A DNA stretch of 64,000 nucleotides from Boseongicola sp. (GTDB lineage Bacteria > Pseudomonadota > Alphaproteobacteria > Rhodobacterales > Rhodobacteraceae). The notes beneath the pieces are model-generated. The model ran no database searches. It saw nothing but the letters and a program-made list of their open reading frames with translations, and had not been told where the DNA came from. The position numbers and the translations under genes are program-made. How positions within the stretch are numbered: position 1 is the stretch's first letter; each line of letters starts with the position of its first letter. The DNA is taken from assembly GCA_028824715.1 (NCBI GenBank), contig JAPPCV010000056.1, positions 1-64,000 of the forward strand, written 5' to 3'. Below, one piece after another: positions 8,808 through 18,722 of this stretch.

Positions 8808-9411
8808 TGCATCCCGGCCTGTCAAAGGCGAGCTCAACCCGGCCGGACGCCTGGTTGGACGTGCCAAGTCGGCCCAGGGGATCGAGCGTCAGGCCGTCGA
8901 TGGGCCAGCGAAGTCCTGTCGAGGAGCCCGTCACCGGCGTCATCGGAAAGAGCGAGAAGCGCGTGCCGGCGGGAAGGTCGAGCACAAGCTGACGCGGCGC
9001 GGCGAAGGCAACGTCCTCGTTTCCCAGCACGAGCGTTGGCGGGCCTATGCAGCGCGCCACCACCGAAAGCACGGCCAGCGTGTGATCCAGCCGGCCATCG
9101 GTGAAACCGGTGGCGATCACGAAGGGCGCGTCGATCAGGCGGAGGCATTTCTCGAAGTCGGTGATGTCCTGGTCGGCATACTCGATGATCCTGGCTTCCC
9201 GCAGGGCGGCGCGTGTCTCGTCGGTGATCGAATCGAGATCGCCGATGACGACGCATGGCTCGGTTCCGGCGGCAATGCAGGAATTCGCGCCGCCGTCCGC
9301 TGCCACGAGGTACGGCGCGCGTGCCATCGATTCCGCGATGTCCGGGGCATGCGGACGGCCGGCTCCAACAAGCGTCACGCCTGTGTCGGACTGGACCTTG
9401 CCAAGTGTCAC
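8731..9411 (-). CDS. Thiamine pyrophosphokinase
   Basis: Transfers diphosphate from ATP to thiamine, giving thiamine pyrophosphate directly. The 226-residue protein carries the TPK motifs AADGGANSC (about residues 37-45), IGDLDSI, and DQDITDFEKCL, followed by TGFTDGRLDHTLA. The start is GTG at 9411 behind GGGAG. It lies 18 bp downstream of the acyl-CoA ligase gene and may share its transcript. Its 3' end overlaps the convergent DMT gene by 77 bp, with both reading frames open, which is unusual. No TPP riboswitch sits in front of it. Confidence 0.92.
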   Translation of the reverse strand: MTLGKVQSDTGVTLVGAGRPHAPDIAESMARAPYLVAADGGANSCIAAGTEPCVVIGDLDSITDETRAALREARIIEYADQDITDFEKCLRLIDAPFVIATGFTDGRLDHTLAVLSVVARCIGPPTLVLGNEDVAFAAPRQLVLDLPAGTRFSLFPMTPVTGSSTGLRWPIDGLTLDPLGRLGTSNQASGRVELAFDRPGCITLIPRVHVSLAVAALTGSAHAPGR

Positions 9412-9429
9412 GGCAAACGGCTCCCTGGC

Positions 9430-11043
9430 TCAGATGCGCTTCCGTAGCTCGGTTTTCAGGATCTTGCCCGTGGACGTCTTGGGAAGTTCGCCGAAGACGA
9501 TCTTCTTGGGGCGCTGGAACCCGGCCAGCCCGGCGCGTGCGTGTTCGAGAAGCTCGTCCTCGGTGGCTCTGGCGCCTTCGGCCAGTTCAACGAAGGCGCA
9601 GGGGACTTCGCCCCATTTTTCGTCCGGCATGGCCACGACTGCGGCAAGCGACACGGCCGGATGGGTGTAGAGCGCGTTCTCGACCTCGATCGAGCTTATG
9701 TTCTCGCCGCCGGAGATGATGATGTCCTTGGCGCGGTCGCGGATCTCGATATAGCCGTCCGGATGCTGCACCGCGATGTCTCCCGACCAGAACCATCCGT
9801 CCCTGAACGCCGTGTCCGTCGTTTCCTCCTGCTTGAGGTAGCCTTTCATGACGATGTTGCCCCGAAAGGCGATTTCGCCGCTCGTCTCACCGTCCCACGG
9901 GACGGGCTTTCCCGTGTCCGGGTCGAGAACCGTCACGTCCTCCTCCAGCTCGTATGCCACGCCCTGACGCGCCTTGCGGCGTGCACGCTCGTCCGCCGAA
10001 AGGTCGTTCCACTCACTCTGCCATGCACAGACCACGGCGGGTCCATAGGTTTCGGTCAGGCCGTAGACATGGGTGACATTGATTCCAAGCGACTCGATCG
10101 ATTCGATCACGCTGGCGGGCGGTGGCGCCGCGGCCGTCATCATTTCAACCCTCTGCGAGAAGTCGCGACGCTCGTCGGGGCCTGCTCCCGCTATGAGCGA
10201 CATGATGATCGGCGCACCGCAAAGATGAGTCACGCCGTGATCGGCAAATGCGTCGAAAATGGGTCCGGCGCGTGGCGCCCGCAGGAACACGTTCGTTCCG
10301 CCGAGCAGCGTGATCGTCCAGGGAAAGCACCAGCCGTTGCAGTGGAAGAGCGGAAGTGTCCAGAGATAAACCGGATGCCGCGGAAGCGACCAGGTGATGA
10401 CGTTGTTGACCGCGTTGGTGAACGCCCCGCGGTGCGAATAGACGACGCCCTTTGGCCGTCCCGTCGTTCCCGAAGTGTAGTTCAGTGCGAGCGCATCCCA
10501 TTCATCGTCAGGCAGGCGGTACTGGAAGCGCGGGTCGCCTTCCGCCAGCATCTCGTCATAAGTGACCGAGCCGATTCTCTCGCCGCCCGGGCCCTCGCTG
10601 TCCTCGATGTCGACCACGAGGATGTCGCGACCGCATCCCGCCAGGGCGGCCTTGGCCTTCTTCGACAGTTCGGTGTCCACAAGGAGGGCTTTCGCCTCAC
10701 CGTGATCGAGGATGTGTGCGATCGTTGCCGCGTCCAGGCGCGTGTTGTTGGCGTTCAGGACCGCGCCCAGCATCGGTACCGCGAAGGTGCATTCAAGCGC
10801 CTCGGGGATGTTGGGCGCAAGTACCGCCACCGTGTCGCCCGACCCGACGCCGCGTTTCCCGAGCGCTGATGCGAGGCGGCGGCATCGTTCGCCAACCTCC
10901 GCCCAGCTGCGCCTGATGCGACCATGGACTTGAGCGGTGCGGCCCGGATAGACCTGGGTCGTTCGCTTGAGCATGGACACCGGCGACAACGGCTGGAAAT
11001 TCGCCGGCCGCTTCGCCAGTTCCCTTCCGTCATATGCCGTCAT
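9430..11043 (-). CDS. Acyl-CoA synthetase (AMP-forming), DmdB/AAE-like
   Basis: Activates a carboxylic acid to its CoA thioester through an acyl-adenylate. The 537-residue protein has the ANL motifs YTSGTTGRPKG (A3), YGLTETYGP (A5), SGDIAVQHPDGYIEIRDRAKDIIISGGENIS (A7/A8) and the catalytic lysine region TSTGKILK (A10). The overall form resembles the subgroup with plant acyl-activating enzymes and the methylmercaptopropionate ligase DmdB, but the substrate is not determinable by reading; short- or medium-chain acids are likely. It is the last large gene of a long minus-strand run and precedes thiamine pyrophosphokinase by 18 bp. Confidence 0.88.
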   Translation of the reverse strand: MTAYDGRELAKRPANFQPLSPVSMLKRTTQVYPGRTAQVHGRIRRSWAEVGERCRRLASALGKRGVGSGDTVAVLAPNIPEALECTFAVPMLGAVLNANNTRLDAATIAHILDHGEAKALLVDTELSKKAKAALAGCGRDILVVDIEDSEGPGGERIGSVTYDEMLAEGDPRFQYRLPDDEWDALALNYTSGTTGRPKGVVYSHRGAFTNAVNNVITWSLPRHPVYLWTLPLFHCNGWCFPWTITLLGGTNVFLRAPRAGPIFDAFADHGVTHLCGAPIIMSLIAGAGPDERRDFSQRVEMMTAAAPPPASVIESIESLGINVTHVYGLTETYGPAVVCAWQSEWNDLSADERARRKARQGVAYELEEDVTVLDPDTGKPVPWDGETSGEIAFRGNIVMKGYLKQEETTDTAFRDGWFWSGDIAVQHPDGYIEIRDRAKDIIISGGENISSIEVENALYTHPAVSLAAVVAMPDEKWGEVPCAFVELAEGARATEDELLEHARAGLAGFQRPKKIVFGELPKTSTGKILKTELRKRI

Positions 11044-11131
11044 CGCTGTCCGCCCTGTGCCGCTGGTCTCGCAGCCTCAGGTTTATCAGCGCACCGGATT
11101 TTGACAACGACATTGGATTGCGCCGACTCTG

Positions 11132-12130
<999 letters not shown>

Positions 12131-12134
12131 GTTC

Positions 12135-12989
12135 CTATTTCTCGCTTTCCACAAGCCCGCGGATGAAGAGTCTTTGCATCCCCACGACCACCAGCACAGG
12201 CGGCACCATGGCCAGGAGCGACGTTGCCATGATCACCGGCCAGTCCGCGATGTCGTCTCCCGACGGGAACATCTGCTTGATGCCCATGACGATCGTGTTC
12301 ATTTCGGGATCCGTGGTGATCAGAAGCGGCCAGAGATACTGGTTCCAGCCGTAGATGAAGAGTATCACGAAGAGCGCGGCGACGTTCGTGCGGCTCATCG
12401 GCAGGAGAATGTCCAAGAAGAACCGCATCGGTTTCGCTCCGTCGACGCGCGCCGCCTCGGCCAGTTCGTCCGGCACGGTCATGAAGAACTGGCGAAACAG
12501 GAATGTGGCGGTAGCGGACGCGATCAGCGGCAGGATCAGGCCTTGATAGCTGTTCAGCATTCCAAAGTTGGCGATGACCTCGTAGGTCGGCACGATCCTG
12601 ACTTCGACGGGCAACATCAGCGTCAGGAAGATCAGCCAGAAGAAGAGCCGCCGCCCCGGAAAGCGGAAGTAGACGATGGCGAAGGCGGAAAGCAGGCTGA
12701 TGGCGATCTTGCCAAGTGCAATCCCGACCGCCATGATCAGCGAGTTCAGCAGCATGGTCGAGACGGGCGCGTTGACGCCCGAGCTCAGGGCCCGGGCGTA
12801 GTTCGAGAGGAACTGATCGCCGGGCAGAAGCGGCATCGGCGGACGGACGATGTCCTGCTGTTCCACCGTCGACGCGACGAAGGCCAGCCATATCGGGAAG
12901 AAAATGAAGGCGATGCCCACGATGAGGCCAAGGTGCGTCAGCCAAAGCCCCGCGCCGCGTCTCTCCACCATGCCGTTCCGCTCTGCCAT
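12135..12989 (-). CDS. ugpE: sn-Glycerol-3-phosphate ABC transporter permease UgpE
   Basis: A 284-residue inner-membrane permease with six predicted transmembrane segments and the EAA loop [24 protein letters not shown] that docks on the ATPase. Family features are [12 protein letters not shown] near the N-terminus and [17 protein letters not shown] near the C-terminus, as in UgpE. The ORF track hides it inside a 527-codon reading that begins in ugpA. The correct ATG at 12989 overlaps the ugpA TGA by one base. It pairs with UgpA to form the heterodimeric channel. Confidence 0.92.
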   Translation of the reverse strand: MAERNGMVERRGAGLWLTHLGLIVGIAFIFFPIWLAFVASTVEQQDIVRPPMPLLPGDQFLSNYARALSSGVNAPVSTMLLNSLIMAVGIALGKIAISLLSAFAIVYFRFPGRRLFFWLIFLTLMLPVEVRIVPTYEVIANFGMLNSYQGLILPLIASATATFLFRQFFMTVPDELAEAARVDGAKPMRFFLDILLPMSRTNVAALFVILFIYGWNQYLWPLLITTDPEMNTIVMGIKQMFPSGDDIADWPVIMATSLLAMVPPVLVVVGMQRLFIRGLVESEK

Positions 12990-13870
12990 CAATAGTGCAC
13001 CCTGCGTTCGATGTACTTGAACTGGATGACCGTCAGAATCGAGACGATTGCCAGGAGAATCACGGACTGCGCGGCGGAGGAGCCGAGGTCCTGTCCGACG
13101 AATCCGTCGGCGTAGACCTTGTACACGAGGATCGTCGTGGCCTGCTGTGGCCCGCCGGAAGTGATTGTGTGGATCACGCCGAACGTTTCGAAGAAGGAGT
13201 AGATGATGTTCACGACCAGGAGGAAGAAGGTCGTGGGAGAAAGAAGCGGGAAGACGATCGTTCGAAAGCGCGTCCAAAAGTGCGCGCCGTCTATCGCGGC
13301 GGCCTCGATCACCGAGCGCGGGATCGCCTGAAGCCCGGCGAGGAAGAAGAGGAAGTTGTAGCTGATCCGCCCCCAGGCGCTGGCAATCACGACAAGACCC
13401 ATGGCCTCGCCTTCGTTCAGTACATGGTTCCAGTCGTATCCCAGCAAGCCGAGATACCATGTCACCACGCCAACACGCGTGTTGAACATGAAGAGCCAAA
13501 GCACCCCGGCGACTGCCGGCGCAACGGCGTACGGCCATATGAGAAGCGTTCGATACGTGCCCGACCCCCTGACAAGGCGGTCCGCCAGCACGGCCAGGTA
13601 AAGCGCCACGCCCATCGACACGACGGTCACGAGAATCGAGAAGACCGCGGTCGTGACGAACGAGGCACGGTAGTAACGGTCGGACAGCAGGAACTCGAAA
13701 TTCCCCAGCCCTACCCACTGCATGGACAGCCCGAACGGGTCGGGGATGAAGAGCGATTGCCAGATCGCCTGTCCCGCCGGGTAGAAAAAGAAGATGGCCG
13801 TGATCAAGATCTGCGGCAGAACCAGCAGGATCGGCAGCCAGATGCCCTTGAACTTGACGCGCTTTTCCAT
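12989..13870 (-). CDS. ugpA: sn-Glycerol-3-phosphate ABC transporter permease UgpA
   Basis: A 293-residue inner-membrane permease, six transmembrane segments, with the EAA loop [27 protein letters not shown]. The N-terminal [32 protein letters not shown] and the stretch [18 protein letters not shown] are characteristic of UgpA. It sits between ugpB and ugpE, and the 51-bp spacer after ugpB contains a strong hairpin that may lower expression of the membrane and ATPase genes relative to the binding protein. Confidence 0.92.
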   Translation of the reverse strand: MEKRVKFKGIWLPILLVLPQILITAIFFFYPAGQAIWQSLFIPDPFGLSMQWVGLGNFEFLLSDRYYRASFVTTAVFSILVTVVSMGVALYLAVLADRLVRGSGTYRTLLIWPYAVAPAVAGVLWLFMFNTRVGVVTWYLGLLGYDWNHVLNEGEAMGLVVIASAWGRISYNFLFFLAGLQAIPRSVIEAAAIDGAHFWTRFRTIVFPLLSPTTFFLLVVNIIYSFFETFGVIHTITSGGPQQATTILVYKVYADGFVGQDLGSSAAQSVILLAIVSILTVIQFKYIERRVHY

Positions 13871-13883
13871 TGTCCTCTTGATG

Positions 13884-13911
13884 GGCTGCCCCGAAAGGGC
13901 TCGGGGCAGCC
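13884..13911. other. intercistronic hairpin between ugpB and ugpA
   Basis: GGCTGCCCCG and CGGGGCAGCC form a perfect 10-bp stem around an 8-nt loop, in the 51-bp gap between the binding-protein and permease genes. On the minus strand no T-run follows, so it more likely protects the 3' end of ugpB mRNA or partly attenuates transcription than terminates it fully. Such hairpins after abundant binding-protein genes are well known. Confidence 0.7.
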
Positions 13912-13921
13912 TTTCTTTCCG

Positions 13922-15232
13922 CTAGCGAGCCGCCTGCTCGAACCGTCGCAGAAGCACGTTGCCCCGCTCCACGGCGCTGTCAAGCGCTGCCTGCGCATTC
14001 TTGTCGCCAGACCACACGGCTTCCAGTTCCTCGTCGATGATGCCGCGGATCTGGTCAAACGATCCCAACCGAAGACCCTTGGAGTTCCCAGTCGGCTCCC
14101 TGGCCGTCATCTGCATGACCGCCACGTCGGTGCCGGGGTTGGCTTCGTAGAAGCCCTGGCTCTTCGTCAGTTCCCCGGCCTCGGCCGTGATCGGCAGATA
14201 GCCGGTGTCCTGGTGCCACTTGGCCTGGATCTCCGGGCTGGAGAGGAAGTTCAGGTACGCCGCGACGCCCTTGTATTCCTCCGCACTCTGACCTTCCATC
14301 ACCCAAAGCGACGCGCCGCCGATGATGGTGTTCTGGGGTTCGCTGACGAGCGCTTCCCAGTACGGCAGCGGACGCACTTCAAAGTCGAATTCGGCTTCGG
14401 ACTTTATGCCCGCATATCCGGCGGACGACTCGGTGAAGAACGCGCATTCGCCGGCGCGGAAGTTTGCGCCGCCTTCGTTGCGACGACCCGCATAGATGAA
14501 CTTGCCGTCCCTTGCCCAGTCGCCCATTGCACCGATATGCGTCACCTGCGCCGGGCCATTGAAGGCCAGTTCGGTGTCGGTGCCGGCGAAGCCGTTTTCC
14601 TTCGTGGCGAACGGCGTGTTGTGATAGGCCGAGAAGTTCTCCAGGTGAACCCAGCTCTGCCATGCGGTGGTCAGCGGACAGTCAACGCCGGCCGCCTTCA
14701 AGTCATCCAGAACGGCGCCGACCTTTTCCCAGGTCGAAAGATCGGTGTCCGGGTCGATGCCGGCCTCGCTCAGCTTGTCTCGGTTGACCCAGAGAACCGG
14801 CGTTGACGAGTTGAACGGCAGGGACAGCATGTTGCCGTCGGGCGAGGTGTAGTAGCCCTTGACCGAACCGATGTATTTCGACTGGTCGAAGTCGGCTCCC
14901 GCCGCTGCCATCACTTCGTGGACCGGCATCACCGCGCCCTTGGCGGCCATCATCGTGGCGGTGCCGACCTCGAAGACCATGAGTATGTCGGGCTGTTCGC
15001 CTGCACGGAACGCCGCGATTCCGGCGTTCAGCGTCTCCGAGTAGTTGCCCTTGTGGCTGGCCACGACCTTGTAGTCCGACTGTGAGGCGTTGAAGGTGTC
15101 CACCTGCTCGGCCACCAGCTCTCCCAGCCGACCGGTGAAGGCATGCCAGAACTCGATTTCCGTCTGGGCCATCGCGGCCTGGGCGGTGCCCAGGGTTGCC
15201 GAGGCGGCGAGAATGCAAATCGTGCGTTTCAT
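13922..15232 (-). CDS. ugpB: sn-Glycerol-3-phosphate ABC transporter substrate-binding protein UgpB
   Basis: Periplasmic binding protein of 436 residues. It has a signal peptide with cleavage likely after AAMAQ near residue 23, then [17 protein letters not shown], which is the UgpB signature start, and later [19 protein letters not shown] and [13 protein letters not shown]. Known UgpB proteins bind glycerol-3-phosphate and glycerophosphodiesters. It is first of ugpBAEC, 100 bp downstream of the HAD gene, so it could have its own promoter or belong to the phn transcript. I found no complete Pho box in that gap, only an isolated TGTCATA. Confidence 0.92.
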   Translation of the reverse strand: MKRTICILAASATLGTAQAAMAQTEIEFWHAFTGRLGELVAEQVDTFNASQSDYKVVASHKGNYSETLNAGIAAFRAGEQPDILMVFEVGTATMMAAKGAVMPVHEVMAAAGADFDQSKYIGSVKGYYTSPDGNMLSLPFNSSTPVLWVNRDKLSEAGIDPDTDLSTWEKVGAVLDDLKAAGVDCPLTTAWQSWVHLENFSAYHNTPFATKENGFAGTDTELAFNGPAQVTHIGAMGDWARDGKFIYAGRRNEGGANFRAGECAFFTESSAGYAGIKSEAEFDFEVRPLPYWEALVSEPQNTIIGGASLWVMEGQSAEEYKGVAAYLNFLSSPEIQAKWHQDTGYLPITAEAGELTKSQGFYEANPGTDVAVMQMTAREPTGNSKGLRLGSFDQIRGIIDEELEAVWSGDKNAQAALDSAVERGNVLLRRFEQAAR

Positions 15233-15332
15233 GTGTGTCTCCCATTTTCAGTTTCGGAATTTGCGGCGCATGCCGCGGTGCTGCCGCGCGTAGTGCCCGC
15301 GCAACTTGAAGAGCGTATGACATCCAGGTTGG

Positions 15333-16238
15333 TCATGGCCGCTCGACAATGAAATCTGGAACAATGCCGGTCAATGCCACGGCACGCTCCGCGTCATTTC
15401 CCGCAAGAAGGCCGAATCGCGCCATCAACGCCGAATCTATGCCAGCACTTTGCGCCCCGAGGATGTCGGTGTGCAGGCTGTCGCCTACCATGAGGATGCG
15501 CGAACGTTCGACCGCACCCAGCCGTTCAAAGGCGAGATCGAAAATGTTGTGGAAGGGCTTCCCGAAGAATTCTGGCGCGATCCTTGTACGGTCGGCCAAA
15601 CGGTGAGCGAAGTGGCCCGGCTCGACCGAGAACCAGCTTTCATGCGGCGCGACAATGTCGGGATTGGCGACGAGAACCGGACGCGTGCGCTCGTTGAGAG
15701 CCTCCTCCAGCATCGTCTGGCGGCCCTCCGTCCAGGAAGCGCTTTCGATCAGCAGGAAGCCTTCGACTTCCCGGAATGCCGAGGGATCGTCTGCCAGGAC
15801 AAGGTAGCTCACGTCACCAAGGTCGTCGAAGAGAGTGTGTTTTCCCGCCATCACTCCCCAGTGCGTCTTGGTCTTGCCGGAAATGGCTGCAGCGAGGGTC
15901 GCGCGGCTTGTCACGATGTCTTCCGCGACGAACGAGAAGCCAAGCCGATGGTATTTGTCGAGAAGTTTGTCCTGGGGCATGCTGGCGGCATTGGACACAA
16001 CCAAAACGCGCTTGCCGGCGCCCTTCAACGCTTCAACGCGGTCGCGGGCGCCCGGTATCGCTGTCGTGCCGATGTTCAGGACGCCGTAAGCATCCAGGAG
16101 GAACACGTCGTAGTCCCCGGCAATGTCAGCCAGCGTCTCTATGTGTCGGACATTCCTGTCACCGCTGCGTGGTGCCGGGAGCCGGTGCCGAACCGCCTCG
16201 TAGGCCTTGAATGCCTCGTCTGCCGAGATCGAAATCAA
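15333..16238 (-). CDS. TIGR01459-type HAD superfamily (class IIA, NagD-like) hydrolase
   Basis: A 301-residue soluble HAD-fold protein likely to act on a phosphorylated compound. Motif I is LLDAYGVL (nucleophile D49), motif II region VVSNAASMP, and motif IV MVGDSLHTDILGA. The residue two after the nucleophile, normally the acid/base Asp in HAD phosphatases, is Tyr; I recall aromatic residues there in this subfamily. The TTG start at 16238 overlaps the stop of the upstream phnE and follows AGGGGTG; the ORF-track start at 16271 would overlap that gene by 37 bp. Its place at the end of the phn genes suggests it processes an imported organophosphorus compound, which is inference. Confidence 0.82.
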   Translation of the reverse strand: MISISADEAFKAYEAVRHRLPAPRSGDRNVRHIETLADIAGDYDVFLLDAYGVLNIGTTAIPGARDRVEALKGAGKRVLVVSNAASMPQDKLLDKYHRLGFSFVAEDIVTSRATLAAAISGKTKTHWGVMAGKHTLFDDLGDVSYLVLADDPSAFREVEGFLLIESASWTEGRQTMLEEALNERTRPVLVANPDIVAPHESWFSVEPGHFAHRLADRTRIAPEFFGKPFHNIFDLAFERLGAVERSRILMVGDSLHTDILGAQSAGIDSALMARFGLLAGNDAERAVALTGIVPDFIVERP

Positions 16239-17050
16239 ATGATTGCACCCCTGACCTTTGCCGAGACCCACTCGCTGATCATCACCGCAGCCAGGATGAC
16301 AAGCAGGATCAGGCTCACCTGCGGCCAGGCAAGCACGTTGAGCGACGCCGACAGTTGGAGGCCTATGCCACCTGCGCCAACCAAGCCCAGAACGGTGGAT
16401 TCACGGATGTTGATGTCCCAGCGGAAGACGGAAATTCCCGCGAAAGCTGGCAGGATTTGTGGAACGATCCCATAGGCCATGACCTGCCAGCGGCTGGCCC
16501 CGGTAGCGGAAATCGCCTCGACCTGGGTGTGATCGATTTCCTCGATCGCCTCATAGAGGAGCTTTGCGCAGAATCCAATGGAACGGATGGCGATGGCGAT
16601 GATTCCCGCGAAGACGCCGGGACCGATGATCGCAATCAGGAGGAGAGCCCAGATCAGCGAGTTGATCGAACGGGACGAGACGATCACGAGAAGCGCAACG
16701 GGCCGTATGAACAGCACTGAAGGCGTCGTGTTTCGCGCGGCCATGAAGGCGACCGGCACGGCGAGGCAAATCGCGATGAGCGTTCCGAGTGTCGCGATGT
16801 TCAGCGTGTCCCAGATCGGGCGGCCAAGCTGGGTGATGTACTCCCAGCGTGGCGGCGTGGCGCGCGTCCAGATATCGCCCGCGATGCGAGGTGCGTCCCA
16901 CACGAAGAACCAGGTGGTCGCCTCGGAAATCCTCTGCCAGCAAACGGCAAAGATCGCGACACCGATCAGCCAGCCGAACCAGCGGAAGAGGTTCTCGCCG
17001 GTGGTCCGGCGCCGCCAGGTCTGCGCATTTCCCTTCTCAAGCACCGGCAC
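16235..17050 (-). CDS. phnE: Phosphonate ABC transporter permease PhnE (second copy)
   Basis: A 271-residue inner-membrane permease with about six hydrophobic segments and the PhnE loop EEIDHTQVEAISATGASRWQVMAYGIVPQ, followed by [18 protein letters not shown], a strong family signature. It begins with GTG overlapping the previous phnE stop by one base (TAGTG). The two permeases are clearly homologous (for example [18 protein letters not shown]) and would form a heterodimeric channel with PhnC as ATPase. Family members import phosphonates, phosphite or related compounds. Confidence 0.9.
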   Translation of the reverse strand: MPVLEKGNAQTWRRRTTGENLFRWFGWLIGVAIFAVCWQRISEATTWFFVWDAPRIAGDIWTRATPPRWEYITQLGRPIWDTLNIATLGTLIAICLAVPVAFMAARNTTPSVLFIRPVALLVIVSSRSINSLIWALLLIAIIGPGVFAGIIAIAIRSIGFCAKLLYEAIEEIDHTQVEAISATGASRWQVMAYGIVPQILPAFAGISVFRWDINIRESTVLGLVGAGGIGLQLSASLNVLAWPQVSLILLVILAAVMISEWVSAKVRGAII

Positions 17051-17865
17051 TACTGCACCTTTGCCCTGATGATGCCGGAGAGATACTCCAGCGACATGAC
17101 GATCCCGATGATCAGGATCAGGATCGCGGCGGCCGTATCGTACTCGTAGCGGTCAAAGGCCGTGTTCAGCGTCGCGCCGATGCCGCCCGCGCCCACGAGG
17201 CCGAGAATCGCGCTTTCACGGAAATTGATGTCGATTCGATACATGGAAAGCCCGACAAGTCGTGGCATGACTTGAGGCTGAACGCCGTAGTTGATCCATT
17301 GAAGCCACCTCGCCCCCGAGGCCTTGATCGCTTCGGCCTGCACCTTGTCCATTGCCTCGATGTCTTCCGCAAGAAGCTTGGACAGGAATCCGATGGTCGC
17401 GAACGAAAGCGTAAGGAACCCGGCCAGTGGGCCGAATCCGAAAATGGCGACCAACAGAATGGCGACAATGATCTCTTGCAGCGCCCGGCTAATTGCCACG
17501 ATGCCCCTGCAGATCAGGTAGATCGGCAGGGGGGCTATGTTGCGAGCTGCGCCGAGACCGATCGGGATGGAGATCAGGATGCCGACAACGGAAGCGGCGA
17601 CTGTCATGACGATGCTTTCCAGCAGCCCGTCCCAGATGTCGCTGGCGCGACTGGTGAAGTCCGGGCTGGTGAACGCGAGAATGAATGCCCAGCCGCGGTC
17701 CAGGCCTACATAGACTCGTCCCCAGTCGACCTCGATCGTCATGAACGCCGCAACCAGGTAGGCAAAGAAGCCGAGGATCAGGCTCCAGCGCAACTTCGGG
17801 TTCGACACGAACGGCGGCTTGCGCCAGCCCTTTCCCAGCATGTCCTCCAATTCCCGGTGGCTCAT
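17050..17865 (-). CDS. phnE: Phosphonate ABC transporter permease PhnE (first copy)
   Basis: A 271-residue inner-membrane permease beginning [14 protein letters not shown], with six hydrophobic segments and the PhnE loop [27 protein letters not shown] followed by [18 protein letters not shown]. The ATG at 17865 overlaps the phnC stop (ATGA); the 20 codons before it in the ORF track are glycine/arginine-rich and lie inside phnC in another frame. It is first of the two tandem permeases. Confidence 0.9.
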   Translation of the reverse strand: MSHRELEDMLGKGWRKPPFVSNPKLRWSLILGFFAYLVAAFMTIEVDWGRVYVGLDRGWAFILAFTSPDFTSRASDIWDGLLESIVMTVAASVVGILISIPIGLGAARNIAPLPIYLICRGIVAISRALQEIIVAILLVAIFGFGPLAGFLTLSFATIGFLSKLLAEDIEAMDKVQAEAIKASGARWLQWINYGVQPQVMPRLVGLSMYRIDINFRESAILGLVGAGGIGATLNTAFDRYEYDTAAAILILIIGIVMSLEYLSGIIRAKVQ

Positions 17866-18662
17866 TCGGCGGCCTCGACTTCCTCTACGTCCTCGTCTTC
17901 CACCTTTTGGATGGTGGCCTCCCAATCCTCCTCGCCGTAGATGTCCGTCAGCTTCCCGGGTGTCAGACCGGTGGGCAGGCCATCGTAGACGATTTCGCCA
18001 AAGCGCAGTCCGACAACGCGTGGCACAAACATCTGCGCCAGCGCCACGTCATGAATGTTGATGATCGCTGCCAGTCGGCGCTCGCGGCAGAGCTCCGTGA
18101 TCAACCGCATGATCTGGCGACTGGTCTTCGGATCGAGCGAGGCGGTCGGCTCGTCGACCAGCAACAGTTTCGGGTCTTGTATCAGGGCTCGGCAAATTCC
18201 GACTCGTTGGCGTTGGCCACCTGACAGCTCGTCGGCGCGCTTGTCAGCCATGTGCAGGAGCCCGACACGGTCCAGCAGCCGGAACGCCGCGTCAATGTCG
18301 GATTGCGGATACCAGCGCAGGAAGCTCCGCCAGAAGCCCACGTAGCCAAGTCGCCCCGACAGGACGTTTTCCATCACCGTCAGCCGCTCCACGAGCGCGT
18401 ATTCCTGAAAGATCATCCCCATCTCGCGCCTTGCCCTTCGCAAGGCGCCGGAACCTAGCCGTGTCAGGTCGGTGTCTTCCAGCCAGACCGCGCCGCTTGT
18501 AGGCTGCACCAACCGATTGACGCAGCGGATCAGGGTCGACTTGCCGGCGCCGGAGGGACCAATCAACGCCAGCACCTGTCCCTTGCCAACTTCCAGGTCA
18601 ATTTCCTTGAGCGCCCGGTCGCCGGTCCTGTACGTCTTTGTCAGCTTCTCAAGGCGCAGCAT
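17862..18662 (-). CDS. phnC: Phosphonate ABC transporter ATP-binding protein PhnC
   Basis: A 266-residue ATPase with Walker [11 protein letters not shown]-loop [22 protein letters not shown] (diagnostic of PhnC), signature [13 protein letters not shown], Walker [15 protein letters not shown] and H-loop NIHDVALA. It energises the PhnE pair. The C-terminus ends in an acidic tail, [14 protein letters not shown], which is longer than I would expect and may be lineage-specific. It follows phnD after a 60-bp spacer holding a perfect hairpin, and overlaps phnE. Confidence 0.92.
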   Translation of the reverse strand: MLRLEKLTKTYRTGDRALKEIDLEVGKGQVLALIGPSGAGKSTLIRCVNRLVQPTSGAVWLEDTDLTRLGSGALRRARREMGMIFQEYALVERLTVMENVLSGRLGYVGFWRSFLRWYPQSDIDAAFRLLDRVGLLHMADKRADELSGGQRQRVGICRALIQDPKLLLVDEPTASLDPKTSRQIMRLITELCRERRLAAIINIHDVALAQMFVPRVVGLRFGEIVYDGLPTGLTPGKLTDIYGEEDWEATIQKVEDEDVEEVEAAE

Positions 18663-18687
18663 GAATTGTCCCAGGCAGGGGTGGGTG

Positions 18688-18707
18688 GCGGGCCCGGTCG
18701 GGCCCGC
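18688..18707. other. intercistronic hairpin between phnD and phnC
   Basis: GCGGGCCC and GGGCCCGC form a perfect 8-bp stem on the tetraloop GGTC, in the 60-bp gap after the binding-protein gene. No T-run follows. It has the same position relative to its operon as the ugpB-ugpA hairpin, so it probably raises phnD mRNA over the downstream genes. Confidence 0.7.
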
Positions 18708-18722
18708 GCAAGCAGTCGAGGA

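Noticed and set aside
13004-14806. 603-codon plus-strand ORF opposite ugpA/ugpB
   Set aside because: Antisense shadow of the ugp genes.
15233-15332. Pho box upstream of ugpB
   Set aside because: Only one TGTCATA-like half-site is visible; the second 7-mer at 11-bp spacing is missing.
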